From assembly GCF_000420825.1 (NCBI RefSeq), contig NZ_ATVR01000001.1, forward strand, positions 186,001 to 250,000: a DNA stretch of 64,000 nucleotides, in the 5' to 3' direction. The notes beneath the pieces are model-generated. The model saw nothing but the letters and a program-made list of their open reading frames with translations, did not search any database and was not told the DNA's origin. The translations under genes were made by a program, and so were the position numbers. The DNA is from Butyrivibrio sp. AE2015 (GTDB taxonomy: Bacteria; Bacillota; Clostridia; Lachnospirales; Lachnospiraceae). The first letter of the stretch is position 1; the number at the start of each line of letters is the position of its first letter. Below are positions 41,417 to 50,706 of this stretch, one piece after another.

Positions 41417-42244
41417 ATGACCAATCAGGAACTTCAAAAAACAGCTAATGAAGTCAGAAAAAGTGTTATCACAGCACTTCATGCAGCTGGGGCAGGACAT
41501 CCGGGCGGATCTCTGTCATCAACAGATATTTTTACTTATCTTTACTTCGAAGAAATGAATATCGATCCTAAGGACACAAAGAATGCTGACCGCGATCGTT
41601 TCGTTCTCTCAAAGGGACATTGTGCTCCTGGCCTTTACTCAGTAATGGCAGAGAGAGGATATTTCCCTAAGGAGGAGCTTACAACTCTTCGTAAGCTTGG
41701 TTCAAGACTTCAGGGACATCCAAGTATGCAGTATCTTCCAGGTCTTGACATGAGCAGCGGATCTCTTGGACAGGGAATCTCAGCAGCTTGTGGTATGGCT
41801 CTTTCAGCTAAGCTTGATAACAAGTCATTCCGTGTATACACACTCCTTGGTGATGGAGAGCTTGAAGAGGGACAGGTTTGGGAAGCAGCTATGTTTGCCG
41901 GATTCAGAAAGCTTGATAACCTCTGCGTAATCGTAGATAACAACGGATTACAGATTGATGGACCTATTGATAAGGTATGTTCTCCTTATCCTATCGATGA
42001 GAAGTTTAAAGCATTTAACTTCCATGTAATCAACATTGATGGTCATAATTTTGATGAAATAAGAAAAGCTTTTGAAGAAGCTAAGAATACAAAGGGACAG
42101 CCTACAGCTATCATTGCTCACACAGTTAAGGGCAAGGGCGTTTCATTTATGGAGAATCAGGTAGGCTGGCATGGCAAAGCTCCTAACGATGAAGAGTTTA
42201 AGCTTGCTATGGAAGAATTAGAAAGGACAGGTGCAGCACTATGA
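41417..42244 (+). CDS. Transketolase, N-terminal (thiamine diphosphate) subunit
   Basis: A 275-residue subunit that corresponds to the first domain of one-chain transketolases. It has AAGAGHPGGSLSSTDIFTYL, KGHCAPGLYSVMAERG, and the thiamine-diphosphate motif from LGDGELEEGQVWEA to IVDNNGLQIDG. Split transketolases are common in Clostridia and Archaea. AAAGGAAAA precedes the ATG, and its stop overlaps the start of the second subunit as ATGA. The pair interconverts pentose and hexose/triose phosphates downstream of AraD. Confidence 0.96.
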   Translation: MTNQELQKTANEVRKSVITALHAAGAGHPGGSLSSTDIFTYLYFEEMNIDPKDTKNADRDRFVLSKGHCAPGLYSVMAERGYFPKEELTTLRKLGSRLQGHPSMQYLPGLDMSSGSLGQGISAACGMALSAKLDNKSFRVYTLLGDGELEEGQVWEAAMFAGFRKLDNLCVIVDNNGLQIDGPIDKVCSPYPIDEKFKAFNFHVINIDGHNFDEIRKAFEEAKNTKGQPTAIIAHTVKGKGVSFMENQVGWHGKAPNDEEFKLAMEELERTGAAL

Positions 42245-43182
42245 GCGATGTAAAGAAAATAGCAACAAGAGAGAGTTATGGTAATGCTCTTGCAGAACTC
42301 GGTGATGAGTATCCTAACCTTGTAGTTTTAGATGCTGACCTTGCAGCTTCTACAAAGACAGCAGTTTTCCAGAAGAAATTCCCTGAAAGACACATTGATT
42401 GTGGTATTGCAGAGTGCAACATGATGGGTATCGCAGCAGGACTTGCAACAACAGGAAAGATTCCTTTCGTTAGTTCTTTTGCAATGTTCGCAGCAGGACG
42501 TGCATTTGAGCAGGTTCGTAACTCAGTAGGATATCCTCATCTTAACGTAAAGATTGGTGGAACACATGCCGGAATCACAGTTGGTGAGGACGGAGCCAGC
42601 CATCAGTGTAACGAAGATTTCGCTCTTATGAGCGTTATTCCTGGAATGGTTGTTATGTGCCCTGCTGATGACATTGAAGCAAAGGCTTGCGTACGTGCAG
42701 CAGTTGAGCATGAAGGCCCTGTTTATATCAGATTTGGCCGTGCTGCATGCAGCATCATTAATGACAGACCTGATTACAAATTTGAAATTGGAAAAGGAAA
42801 TGTTGTCAGAGAAGGAAAAGATGTTACAATAGTAGCTACAGGAATTTGCGTAGATTCAGCTTTAAGTGCAGCAGAAATGCTTGCTAAAGACGGTATTTCA
42901 GCAGAAGTAATCAATATCTGCACAATCAAGCCTCTTGATAAAGAGCTTGTAGCAGCATCTGCCAAGAAGACAGGCAAAGTTGTAACAGTTGAGGAACACT
43001 CCGTTATAGGCGGACTTGGAAGCGCTGTATGCGATGCACTTTCTGAACTTGCACCTACTCCTGTAAAGAAACTCGGAATGCAGGATACATTCGGCGAGTC
43101 AGGAACAGCTTCAGAACTTGTTCATAAGTATGGACTTGACGGCGAGGGTGTATACGCATCAGTAAAGGAATTCCTTAAGTAA
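42241..43182 (+). CDS. Transketolase, C-terminal subunit
   Basis: A 313-residue subunit carrying the pyrimidine-binding and C-terminal domains. The conserved catalytic Glu is in HIDCGIAECNMMGIAAGLA, followed by GGTHAGITVGEDGASHQCNEDFA (cited here only by its position, residues 101-123), PVYIRFGRAA, and VVTVEEHSVIGGLGSAVCD. It is coupled to the N-terminal subunit by a 4-base overlap and to rpe by TAATG. Length and gene order are typical of the split enzyme. Confidence 0.95.
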   Translation: MSDVKKIATRESYGNALAELGDEYPNLVVLDADLAASTKTAVFQKKFPERHIDCGIAECNMMGIAAGLATTGKIPFVSSFAMFAAGRAFEQVRNSVGYPHLNVKIGGTHAGITVGEDGASHQCNEDFALMSVIPGMVVMCPADDIEAKACVRAAVEHEGPVYIRFGRAACSIINDRPDYKFEIGKGNVVREGKDVTIVATGICVDSALSAAEMLAKDGISAEVINICTIKPLDKELVAASAKKTGKVVTVEEHSVIGGLGSAVCDALSELAPTPVKKLGMQDTFGESGTASELVHKYGLDGEGVYASVKEFLK

Positions 43183-43835
43183 TGATAATTTTAAGCCCTT
43201 CAATTTTATCTGCAGATTTTACCGTGCTTGGACAGCAGATCACAGAAGCTGACAAGGCCGGAGCAGAGTATATTCATATTGATGTTATGGATGGCACATT
43301 TGTGCCATCCATTTCCTATGGTATGCCGGTTATCAAAAGTATAAGAAAGGTAACTGACAAAGTCTTTGATGTGCATCTTATGATCACAGATCCTATCAGG
43401 TATATAAAGGATTTTGTAGATTCCGGAGCAGACCTTATAACTTTCCATCTTGAGGCCACCTCAAATCCACAGGCAGTAATTGATGAAATCCATAAATATG
43501 GTAAAAAAGCCGGATTATCCATAAAACCAGGCACTTCAGCCCATGAACTCATTCCATATCTTGACAAGGTTGAAATGATTCTTATAATGACTGTTGAACC
43601 AGGTTTTGGTGGACAGAAATTTATTGCTGAAACAATGGATAAGATCCGCGCAACCAGACAGATGTTAGATGAAAAAGGTCTTTCAACTGATCTGGAAGTT
43701 GATGGCGGGATCAATTGTGACAATTTAAAGGAAGTTATAGACGCTGGAGCGAATGTTATTGTAGCTGGATCAAGTATATTCAAAGGAAACATAACAGAGA
43801 ATATAAGTAACTTCAAAGCTATAATAGGCAGATGA
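43182..43835 (+). CDS. rpe: Ribulose-phosphate 3-epimerase
   Basis: Interconverts D-ribulose-5-phosphate and D-xylulose-5-phosphate. The TIM-barrel protein has 217 residues. Motifs are SPSILSADFTVLGQQI, the metal-binding YIHIDVMDGTFVPSISYG, FDVHLMITDP, MTVEPGFGGQKFIAE and LEVDGGINCDNL. It closes the kinase-araD-transketolase run and overlaps the transketolase stop by one base. The 5'-nucleotidase gene starts only 15 bases later, so the transcript may continue. Confidence 0.97.
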   Translation: MIILSPSILSADFTVLGQQITEADKAGAEYIHIDVMDGTFVPSISYGMPVIKSIRKVTDKVFDVHLMITDPIRYIKDFVDSGADLITFHLEATSNPQAVIDEIHKYGKKAGLSIKPGTSAHELIPYLDKVEMILIMTVEPGFGGQKFIAETMDKIRATRQMLDEKGLSTDLEVDGGINCDNLKEVIDAGANVIVAGSSIFKGNITENISNFKAIIGR

Positions 43836-43850
43836 AAGGATTTTTAATTA

Positions 43851-45380
43851 ATGCACATCATTTTTACATCTGATACACATGGACATGTGTATCCAATTAA
43901 CTACGCTACCAATTGCCCCGAGAATGCGGGGCTTTTTTGCATAGCTGCACAAATTTCCAAAGACGGAAATACACTTGTTTTGGATGGCGGAGATTCTCTT
44001 CAGGGAACACCTCTTCTTTCCTATTATTTGGAGCATAAGGACGAATACGATTTCAACCCTGCAGCAGAAGGCTTTAACGCTATGGGGCTTGATTACTATA
44101 CACTTGGCAATCATGACTTTAATTTTGGTTATGATGCTATCCTCGATTTTGTTACTGCTATGAATGCAACACTTATTTCTGCAAATGTAGAGGATAAGAG
44201 AGATGCCCTTGGAATAAAGAAACATGTGATTCATACACTTGAGGATGGCACCAAAGTCGGAATCACAGGAGCTGTTACAGGATACGTTAATGTCTGGGAG
44301 CAGAAGGACCACCTTACAGAGCTTGTAGTTTCTGATCCTGTTGAGGCAGTAAAAAATGAACTTGAAATAATGAAGGATAAATGCGACATAACAGTTTGCA
44401 TTTACCACGGAGGCTTCGAGGAAGATCTTTCATCCGGAGAGCTTTTATCTGATACAACAGAGAATCAGGCATGCAAGATCATGAGAGAGCTTGGCTTTGA
44501 CATTGTTCTTACAGGCCATCAGCATATGGCTGTCGAGGGTATTAGCATAGATGGAAGTTACGGCGTTCAGCCACCAGCAAAGGCTATGAAGTACTGCGAG
44601 GTTTTTGCTGACAGGAAGGATGGAGCCTGGGATATCACATCAAGGCTTGTTCCGGTAAAAGAACCTGATGCAAAATATGCTGAGATCGCTAAAGCCCATG
44701 ATTTCATGGATGATATTAACTCAAAGATCCAGAAGTGGCTCGATGAGCCGATCGGATGCCTTGAAAAGGCTATCGATCCTGAGCCAAAGCTTGAAGTTGC
44801 CATTAAGGGAAGTAAGGTTGCTGCAATATTTAATCAGGTGCAGCTTGAATATACAGGTGCTGACTTCTCATGCACCAGCCTGTCCAATGATCCTCTTGGA
44901 CTTAAGAAGGATATAACAGTAAGGGACGTTCTTGGAATTTACCAGTTCTCCAATACTGTTGAGGTAAAAGAAGTTACAAAGGCCGTTATTAAACAGGCCC
45001 TTGAGAGATGTGCTGAATATTTTGAGATCGATGAAGGTGGAAAGCTTAAGATTTCAAATATCTTTTTACAGCCTAAGATCGAGCATTACAACTACGACTT
45101 TTATGCAGGACTTGAGTATGTTCTGGATATTACAAAGCCTCTCGGCGAGAGAGTTACTCTTTTAAGGAAGATTGATGGAACTGAGCTTGAGGACGATAAG
45201 ACATACACACTTGTTACCAGCAATTACAGAGCTACAGGTACCGGCGGATATGCGTGCATAGGAAACAGCAAAACAGTAAAGAGCTTTCCTGACGAGATGC
45301 CGGATCTTTTGATCGACTACCTTAGAAGGAACAGTCCTGTTAAGGAGATAGTTAACAGCAAGTTGACAGTTAAAGCCTGA
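43851..45380 (+). CDS. UshA-like 5'-nucleotidase/metallophosphatase without signal peptide
   Basis: A 509-residue two-domain enzyme. The N-terminal calcineurin-like phosphatase has HIIFTSDTHGHVYP, LVLDGGDSLQGTPLL, TLGNHDFNFGYD, CIYHGGFEED and VLTGHQHMAVEG, all the metal ligands. The C-terminal 5'-nucleotidase domain (about 310-500) includes YTLVTSNYRATGTGGYACIG. Relatives are normally exported, but this protein starts straight at the metal motif with no signal sequence, so a cytoplasmic role in nucleotide or cyclic-nucleotide turnover is likely. It follows rpe by 15 bases. Confidence 0.92.
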   Translation: MHIIFTSDTHGHVYPINYATNCPENAGLFCIAAQISKDGNTLVLDGGDSLQGTPLLSYYLEHKDEYDFNPAAEGFNAMGLDYYTLGNHDFNFGYDAILDFVTAMNATLISANVEDKRDALGIKKHVIHTLEDGTKVGITGAVTGYVNVWEQKDHLTELVVSDPVEAVKNELEIMKDKCDITVCIYHGGFEEDLSSGELLSDTTENQACKIMRELGFDIVLTGHQHMAVEGISIDGSYGVQPPAKAMKYCEVFADRKDGAWDITSRLVPVKEPDAKYAEIAKAHDFMDDINSKIQKWLDEPIGCLEKAIDPEPKLEVAIKGSKVAAIFNQVQLEYTGADFSCTSLSNDPLGLKKDITVRDVLGIYQFSNTVEVKEVTKAVIKQALERCAEYFEIDEGGKLKISNIFLQPKIEHYNYDFYAGLEYVLDITKPLGERVTLLRKIDGTELEDDKTYTLVTSNYRATGTGGYACIGNSKTVKSFPDEMPDLLIDYLRRNSPVKEIVNSKLTVKA

Positions 45381-45430
45381 AAAGGCATACTATACTTGTG
45401 AAATTATCGTTTTTATGAAGAAGGAATGAT

Positions 45431-46306
45431 ATGTATAAAAGATTAGAAAGAAACGATGCTTGTTGGTGCGGCAGTGGCAAAAAATATAAGAGTTGCCATG
45501 CTGCTTTTGACGATAAACTGATACAGTTCGAGCATCAGGGAATGATAATCCCTGACAGGAGCCTTTTCAAAACTGAAAAGGATATTGAAGGTATCAAAAA
45601 GAGTGCAGTCATCAATATGGCTGTTCTGGATGAGATCAGTGAAAAGATTCATGCCGGAATGAGTACTCAGGAAATTGATGACATTGTTTATAACACAACT
45701 ACCAAGATGGGCGGAATCCCCGCAGATCTTAACTACGAGGGATTTCCTAAGAGTGTATGCACATCTATTAATGAAGAAGTGTGCCACGGAATTCCATCTA
45801 AAGATATTATCCTTAAGGATGGCGACATAATAAATGTTGACTGTTCTACTATACTTGATGGCTATTTCTCTGATTCATCACGAATGTTTTGCATAGGTGA
45901 TGTTTCTCCTGAGAAAAAGAGACTTGTAGATGTTACCAAAGAGTGCCTTGAAGAGGGACTTAAGGCAGTTAAGCCATGGACACCTATCGGAGATATGGGC
46001 AATGCGGTTCATCAGCATGCCTTAAAGAATGGATATACTGTAGTTAGAGAGATTGGCGGACATGGATGTGGAAATGCTTTCCATGAAGAGCCTTTTGTAA
46101 GCTTTGTAAGTAAACCGGGAACAGGAATGCTCATGGTTCCGGGTATGGTATTTACAATTGAACCTATGGTAAACATGGGAACTAACGAGATATTCATCGA
46201 TGAGGACAACGACTGGACTGTTTATACAGCAGATCTTAAGCCATCAGCACAGTGGGAAGTAGAGCTTTTGGTAACTGAGACAGGCTATGAGCTTTTGTGC
46301 TGGTAA
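45431..46306 (+). CDS. map: Methionine aminopeptidase type I with N-terminal SEC-C motif
   Basis: Removes the initiator Met from new proteins. The 291 residues start with a SEC-C zinc motif (RNDACWCGSGKKYKSCH), a known extension in this group. The pita-bread catalytic domain follows with the metal ligands in INVDCSTILDGYFSDSSRMF, GGHGCGNAFHEEPFV and FTIEPMVNMG, and a terminal Glu in WEVELLVTETG. GAAGGAATG precedes ATG 45431. It lies 28 bases before metG, so two steps of methionine use in translation adjoin each other. Confidence 0.97.
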   Translation: MYKRLERNDACWCGSGKKYKSCHAAFDDKLIQFEHQGMIIPDRSLFKTEKDIEGIKKSAVINMAVLDEISEKIHAGMSTQEIDDIVYNTTTKMGGIPADLNYEGFPKSVCTSINEEVCHGIPSKDIILKDGDIINVDCSTILDGYFSDSSRMFCIGDVSPEKKRLVDVTKECLEEGLKAVKPWTPIGDMGNAVHQHALKNGYTVVREIGGHGCGNAFHEEPFVSFVSKPGTGMLMVPGMVFTIEPMVNMGTNEIFIDEDNDWTVYTADLKPSAQWEVELLVTETGYELLCW

Positions 46307-46333
46307 TTGATATAGAAAGACGAGGTTTATTTA

Positions 46334-48370
46334 ATGCAGAACAAGGGTAAATACTATATTACAACTGCGATAGCTTATACATCAGGTAAGCCACACATCG
46401 GAAACAGCTATGAGATAGTGCTTGCTGATGCTATTGCAAGATATAAGAGAAGAGATGGATTTGATGTTCATTTCCAGACAGGATCAGATGAGCACGGCCA
46501 GAAGATCGAGACAAGAGCAATCGAGGCAGGATGTAGCTCACCTAAGGAATTCGTAGATCAGGTTTCAGATACAATAAAGGGCCTTTGGAACCTTATGGAT
46601 ACATCATATGACAGATTCATCAGAACAACAGATGATGATCATGTTAAACAGGTTCAGAAGATATTCAAAAAGTTCTATGACCAGGGCGACATTTATAAGG
46701 GATCATACAAGGGAATGTACTGTACTGAGTGTGAGGCTTTCTACACAGAGTCTCAGCTTAAGGACGGAAAGTGCCCAGAGTGCGGCGGCCCGGTTCACCC
46801 TGCAGAGGAAGAAGCGTATTTCTTTAAAATGAGCAAATATGCTGACAGACTTATTGAGCATATCAACACACATCCTGAATTTATTCAGCCTGCATCAAGA
46901 AAGAATGAGATGATGAACAACTTCCTTCTTCCAGGATTACAGGATCTGTGTGTTTCAAGAACATCTTTCAAGTGGGGAATCCCGGTTGATTTCGATGAAA
47001 AGCACGTAGTATATGTTTGGCTTGATGCCCTTACAAACTATATCACAGGAATTGGTTATGATGCTGACGGCAACAGCTCAGAAGAGTACAAAAAGTGGTG
47101 GCCTGCAGACCTTCACCTTATCGGAAAAGATATCATAAGATTCCATACAATTTACTGGCCTATTTTCCTTATGGCACTTGGTGAGCCACTTCCTAAGCAG
47201 GTATTTGGTCATCCATGGCTTCTTCAGGGCGGTGAAAAGATGAGTAAGTCAAAGGGCAACGTTATCTATGCAGATGACCTTGTTAGTCTCTTTGGCGTAG
47301 ACCCTGTAAGATACTTTGTTCTTCATGAGATGCCATTTGATAATGATGGTGTTATCACATGGGAGCTTTTAGTAGAAAGATTCAACTCAGACCTTGCAAA
47401 TACACTTGGAAACCTTGTAAACCGTACTATTGCTATGAGCAATAAGTATCTTGGCGGCGTTGTGGCTGACAAGAACGTTACAGAGGCAGTAGACGATGAT
47501 CTTAAGGCCGTTGTAACAGGATGCTATGCAAAAGTAGAAGCAAAGATGGATGAGCTTCGAGTTGCAGATGCACTTACAGATATATTTTCACTGTTCAAGA
47601 GATGCAATAAATACATTGATGAGACAGAGCCTTGGGTACTTGGAAAAGACGAGAGCAAAAAGGACAGATTATCAACAGTTCTTTATAACCTTGTAGAAGC
47701 TATTTCTATTGGAGCAGCTCTCCTTGATCCATTTATGCCTGAGACAGCACAGAAGATAAAAGAGCAGCTGAATACTCCTGACAGAGATTTTGATACTCTT
47801 GGTACATTTGGTGTTTGTAAGAACGGAACAAAAGTTACTGAGAATCCAGAGATGCTTTTTGCTCGTAAGGATTTAAAGGATGTTCTTGAGAAGGCTGCAG
47901 AGATAACCAAAAAGCAGAAGGAAGAGTTCGAGAGAACACAGGCTGAAGCCGCAAAGAATCTGGCTAAGGCAGGACTTGCTCCAGCAACTCCTGTAAAGGC
48001 ACAGGAGAGCGAGAAGGCAGAGGCTATTGATATCCCTGCAAAAGAAGAGATTACTTTTGAACAGTTTGGAGCAATGCAGTTCCAGGTTGGTGAGATCATC
48101 AAGTGTGAGGCAGTTGAGAAGTCCAAGAAGCTTCTTTGTTCACAGGTTAAGATCGGAAGCCAGGTTAAACAGATCGTATCAGGAATCAGAAAGTACTATT
48201 CTCCTGAAGAGATGGTTGGCAAGAAGGTAATGGTTCTCGTAAACCTTAAGCCTGCTAAGCTTGCAGGTGTAATGTCAGAGGGAATGCTCCTTTGCGCAGA
48301 GGATGCAGAAGGAAATCTTGCCCTTATGACACCTGAAAAAGATATGCCATCAGGAGCAGAGATCTGCTGA
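46334..48370 (+). CDS. metG: Methionyl-tRNA synthetase
   Basis: A class I synthetase of 678 residues. It has the HIGH-type site YTSGKPHIGNSYEIVLADA, a Cys4-like zinc knuckle (CTECEAFYTESQLKDGKCPEC), the KMSKS loop GGEKMSKSKGNVIYADDL, an anticodon-binding helical domain, and a C-terminal EMAP/tRNA-binding domain (about 575-678, FQVGEIIKCEAVEKSKKLLC). Between them is an Ala/Lys/Glu-rich linker. GACGAGG lies before ATG 46334. No leader hairpin or T-box was seen in the 27-base gap after map. Confidence 0.98.
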   Translation: MQNKGKYYITTAIAYTSGKPHIGNSYEIVLADAIARYKRRDGFDVHFQTGSDEHGQKIETRAIEAGCSSPKEFVDQVSDTIKGLWNLMDTSYDRFIRTTDDDHVKQVQKIFKKFYDQGDIYKGSYKGMYCTECEAFYTESQLKDGKCPECGGPVHPAEEEAYFFKMSKYADRLIEHINTHPEFIQPASRKNEMMNNFLLPGLQDLCVSRTSFKWGIPVDFDEKHVVYVWLDALTNYITGIGYDADGNSSEEYKKWWPADLHLIGKDIIRFHTIYWPIFLMALGEPLPKQVFGHPWLLQGGEKMSKSKGNVIYADDLVSLFGVDPVRYFVLHEMPFDNDGVITWELLVERFNSDLANTLGNLVNRTIAMSNKYLGGVVADKNVTEAVDDDLKAVVTGCYAKVEAKMDELRVADALTDIFSLFKRCNKYIDETEPWVLGKDESKKDRLSTVLYNLVEAISIGAALLDPFMPETAQKIKEQLNTPDRDFDTLGTFGVCKNGTKVTENPEMLFARKDLKDVLEKAAEITKKQKEEFERTQAEAAKNLAKAGLAPATPVKAQESEKAEAIDIPAKEEITFEQFGAMQFQVGEIIKCEAVEKSKKLLCSQVKIGSQVKQIVSGIRKYYSPEEMVGKKVMVLVNLKPAKLAGVMSEGMLLCAEDAEGNLALMTPEKDMPSGAEIC

Positions 48371-48447
48371 TAATATGATTTTAGAGCGAAGCTTTGGAAT
48401 AAATGGTATCATATAAGTATACAAACAATTATGGGGAGGTTTTTCCA

Positions 48448-49401
48448 ATGGTACGCAAAGAGGAATTGACTTACAAATCAAGAGACAGACAGACCATGCT
48501 CCATGCAGTCAGATGGATACCTGAAGATAAGCCGGTAGCTATCTTACAGATCATTCATGGAATGCAGGAATTCATTGATCGTTATGAAGAGTTTGCGAAC
48601 TTTTTGGCAGAAAAAGGCATACTTGTAATGGGGAACGATCATTTAGGACACGGCGGTTCTGTTACAGCCGGAAAGGGTACCTATGGTTTCTTTTGCAAAG
48701 ACGACCCTGCAACGGTGCTTGTACGTGACGCTCACAGATTAAAGAAGATGACTCAGGAAGAGTATCCGGGAGTTCCGGTATTTATCCTTGGTCACAGCTT
48801 TGGATCTTTTGTGGCAAGAGAGTACATCACACGCTATGGCACAGGTATAAATGGTGCGATAATTCAGGGAACTGCCGCTATGCCAAGCGGAACAGTCAAG
48901 TCTTTGAGCACTTTGGTAAGTATTTTACAGGTTATTTTTGGAACAAAGTATCGTTCTGAGATGATCAATAACATGGCGTTCAAGGGATACCTTAAAAAGA
49001 TCCCTGATCATAAGACAAAGTTTGACTGGCTTTCACACAATGAAGAAAGCGTTAATAAATATGTTGCGGATCCGAGATGTAACTTCGTTTTCACTCTTAA
49101 CGGATTTAAGACTATGGCTGAACTTTTGACACGAATTCAGGATGTTGACAGAATGGAAGATATCCCTAAGAACCTTCCTATTCTCATTACAGGTGGTGCT
49201 GAAGATCCTGTTGGAAGTTACGGAGAAGCATTTAGCAAACTTTACGATATTTACAAAAATAAACTTGAGATCAAAGATGTGGAGCTTAAGATTTATGACG
49301 GAATGCGTCATGAACTTCAGCAGGAGATTGGAAGAGAAAAAGTATACGAAGATCAGTATGCTTGGATTATGAGAGTGTTAAAGAGTGGCACTGCAAATTG
49401 A
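48448..49401 (+). CDS. Monoglyceride-lipase-like alpha/beta hydrolase
   Basis: A 317-residue serine hydrolase of the Hydrolase_4 group. It shows ILQIIHGMQEFIDRYEEFA, GNDHLGHGGSV, the nucleophile Ser in VFILGHSFGSFVAREY, the acid in LITGGAEDPVGSYGEA and the catalytic His in YDGMRHELQQE. There is no signal peptide. ATG 48448 has GGGGAGG 8 bases upstream; an ATG at 48403 is in frame but unsupported. The GNAT gene overlaps its end by 17 bases. Lysophospholipid or monoacylglycerol breakdown is the usual role. Confidence 0.9.
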   Translation: MVRKEELTYKSRDRQTMLHAVRWIPEDKPVAILQIIHGMQEFIDRYEEFANFLAEKGILVMGNDHLGHGGSVTAGKGTYGFFCKDDPATVLVRDAHRLKKMTQEEYPGVPVFILGHSFGSFVAREYITRYGTGINGAIIQGTAAMPSGTVKSLSTLVSILQVIFGTKYRSEMINNMAFKGYLKKIPDHKTKFDWLSHNEESVNKYVADPRCNFVFTLNGFKTMAELLTRIQDVDRMEDIPKNLPILITGGAEDPVGSYGEAFSKLYDIYKNKLEIKDVELKIYDGMRHELQQEIGREKVYEDQYAWIMRVLKSGTAN

Positions 49402-49876
49402 CAGATCAAAAATAATGGTAAGGTGTGCTTACCATTCTGATTGGGATGGGGCGATGAAACTTGCATGGGATACTTTTGCAAAGTTTGACGCCCCTGATTA
49501 TTCTGAAGAAGGAATAACCAATTTCAGAAATTTTGTAAATGACGATATGCTCAGAAAGATGTTTGTCGCCGGGCAATATCAACTTTTTGTTGCAGTTTAT
49601 AACGATAAATATCTTGGAATGATTTCTCTTAGAGAACGGAAACACATATCACTTCTTTTTGTAGACGGGGATTACCATGATTATGGCATTGGGACTGCAC
49701 TAGTCAGGTATGTGTCGAAGTATGCTCTTGAAGAAGAGGGGGTGGATGAACTGACAGTCAATGCTGCACCGATAGCTGTTGGTTTTTACCACAAAAGGGG
49801 ATTTAAAGATGTCGCTGAAGAAATGACGGCCGACGGCATCAGATTCACACCAATGAAGCTTTGTTTGAGGAGTTAA
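49385..49876 (+). CDS. GNAT-family N-acetyltransferase
   Basis: A 163-residue acetyltransferase. The acetyl-CoA site is in YHDYGIGTALVRYVSKYAL, preceded by YLGMISLRERKHISLLFVD, and the fold ends with VGFYHKRGFKDVAE. The acceptor is unknown. The GTG at 49385 overlaps the end of the hydrolase gene; ATG 49415 is an alternative start, and neither has a strong ribosome site, so the start is uncertain. Only 3 bases separate it from the YesL-like gene. Confidence 0.85.
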   Translation: MALQIDRSKIMVRCAYHSDWDGAMKLAWDTFAKFDAPDYSEEGITNFRNFVNDDMLRKMFVAGQYQLFVAVYNDKYLGMISLRERKHISLLFVDGDYHDYGIGTALVRYVSKYALEEEGVDELTVNAAPIAVGFYHKRGFKDVAEEMTADGIRFTPMKLCLRS

Positions 49877-49879
49877 CTT

Positions 49880-50680
49880 ATGGGAAAAATTTTTGATTTA
49901 GAGAGTCCTTTGATGCGAGCTCTTACAAGACTCGCAGATGTTATGTGGGTAAATATCCTTACTTTGATATTTGCCATACCACTTATTTTTGAGCAGGTTC
50001 TTTTCCTTGGACCGGCACTTGGCCCAGTTCTTTTTGATGGAGCTGAACTTGATTACAACTACTTCCTTAGCGCAGTATTATGGGCATGGATATTTGGTAT
50101 TATCTGTTCAAGTATTTTAGGACCCGCATGTACTGCCATGCATTTTGTTCTTTTGAAGATTGTAAGAGATGAAGACAGTTATATTACAAAGACCTACTTC
50201 AGATCATTCAAAGAGAACTTTAAGCAGGGAATGATCCTTCAGATCATTAAATTTGCGATAGCTGGAATCCTTGTTTTGGATTTCTTTATCCTGAATAATT
50301 TAAGTGGAATTTACAGATATGCGATCATTGCTCTGAGCGCATTCCTTTATATGGTTTCACTGTACGTATTTCCAATCCTTTCCAAGTTTGTAAATACAAA
50401 TGCAGCAACCTTAAAGAATTCTTTGCTTATGGCAATACTTGCTTTCCCAAAGACAATTCTTATGACTATCATTTCCGGAATTCCGCTTGTTGTTTTTTAT
50501 TTCTTTGACTTAAAAGCTGTTCCGGTACTTATACTTTTGGGATTTGCCGGACCAAGTTATTTAAATGCTATGCTCTACAATGGAACATTCAAGCGATTTG
50601 AGCCTGAAGAGGAAAGCCTCTCTGAAGAGGAAGAGCTCGATGCGGCTATAAAGAAGCTTGATGAGGAAGAGCAGAACTGA
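49880..50680 (+). CDS. YesL/DUF624-family membrane protein
   Basis: A 266-residue protein with about five hydrophobic segments. It starts MGKIFDLESPLMRALTRLAD, the usual opening of DUF624 proteins (B. subtilis YesL), and has the positively charged loop KTYFRSFKENFKQGM after the third segment. The acidic C-terminus (EEESLSEEEELDAAIKKLDE) is longer than in YesL. Relatives often lie beside sugar ABC transporters, but the role is not known. It lies in a close row after the hydrolase and GNAT genes and 26 bases before a GGDEF-like gene. Confidence 0.88.
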   Translation: MGKIFDLESPLMRALTRLADVMWVNILTLIFAIPLIFEQVLFLGPALGPVLFDGAELDYNYFLSAVLWAWIFGIICSSILGPACTAMHFVLLKIVRDEDSYITKTYFRSFKENFKQGMILQIIKFAIAGILVLDFFILNNLSGIYRYAIIALSAFLYMVSLYVFPILSKFVNTNAATLKNSLLMAILAFPKTILMTIISGIPLVVFYFFDLKAVPVLILLGFAGPSYLNAMLYNGTFKRFEPEEESLSEEEELDAAIKKLDEEEQN

Positions 50681-50706
50681 TTGTCTTGTATTATTAGAGG
50701 TGACAA

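Noticed and set aside
43848-44408. 186-codon minus-strand frame over the 5'-nucleotidase gene
   Set aside because: Cys- and Ile-rich composition typical of antisense shadows; the plus strand carries all metal-site motifs.
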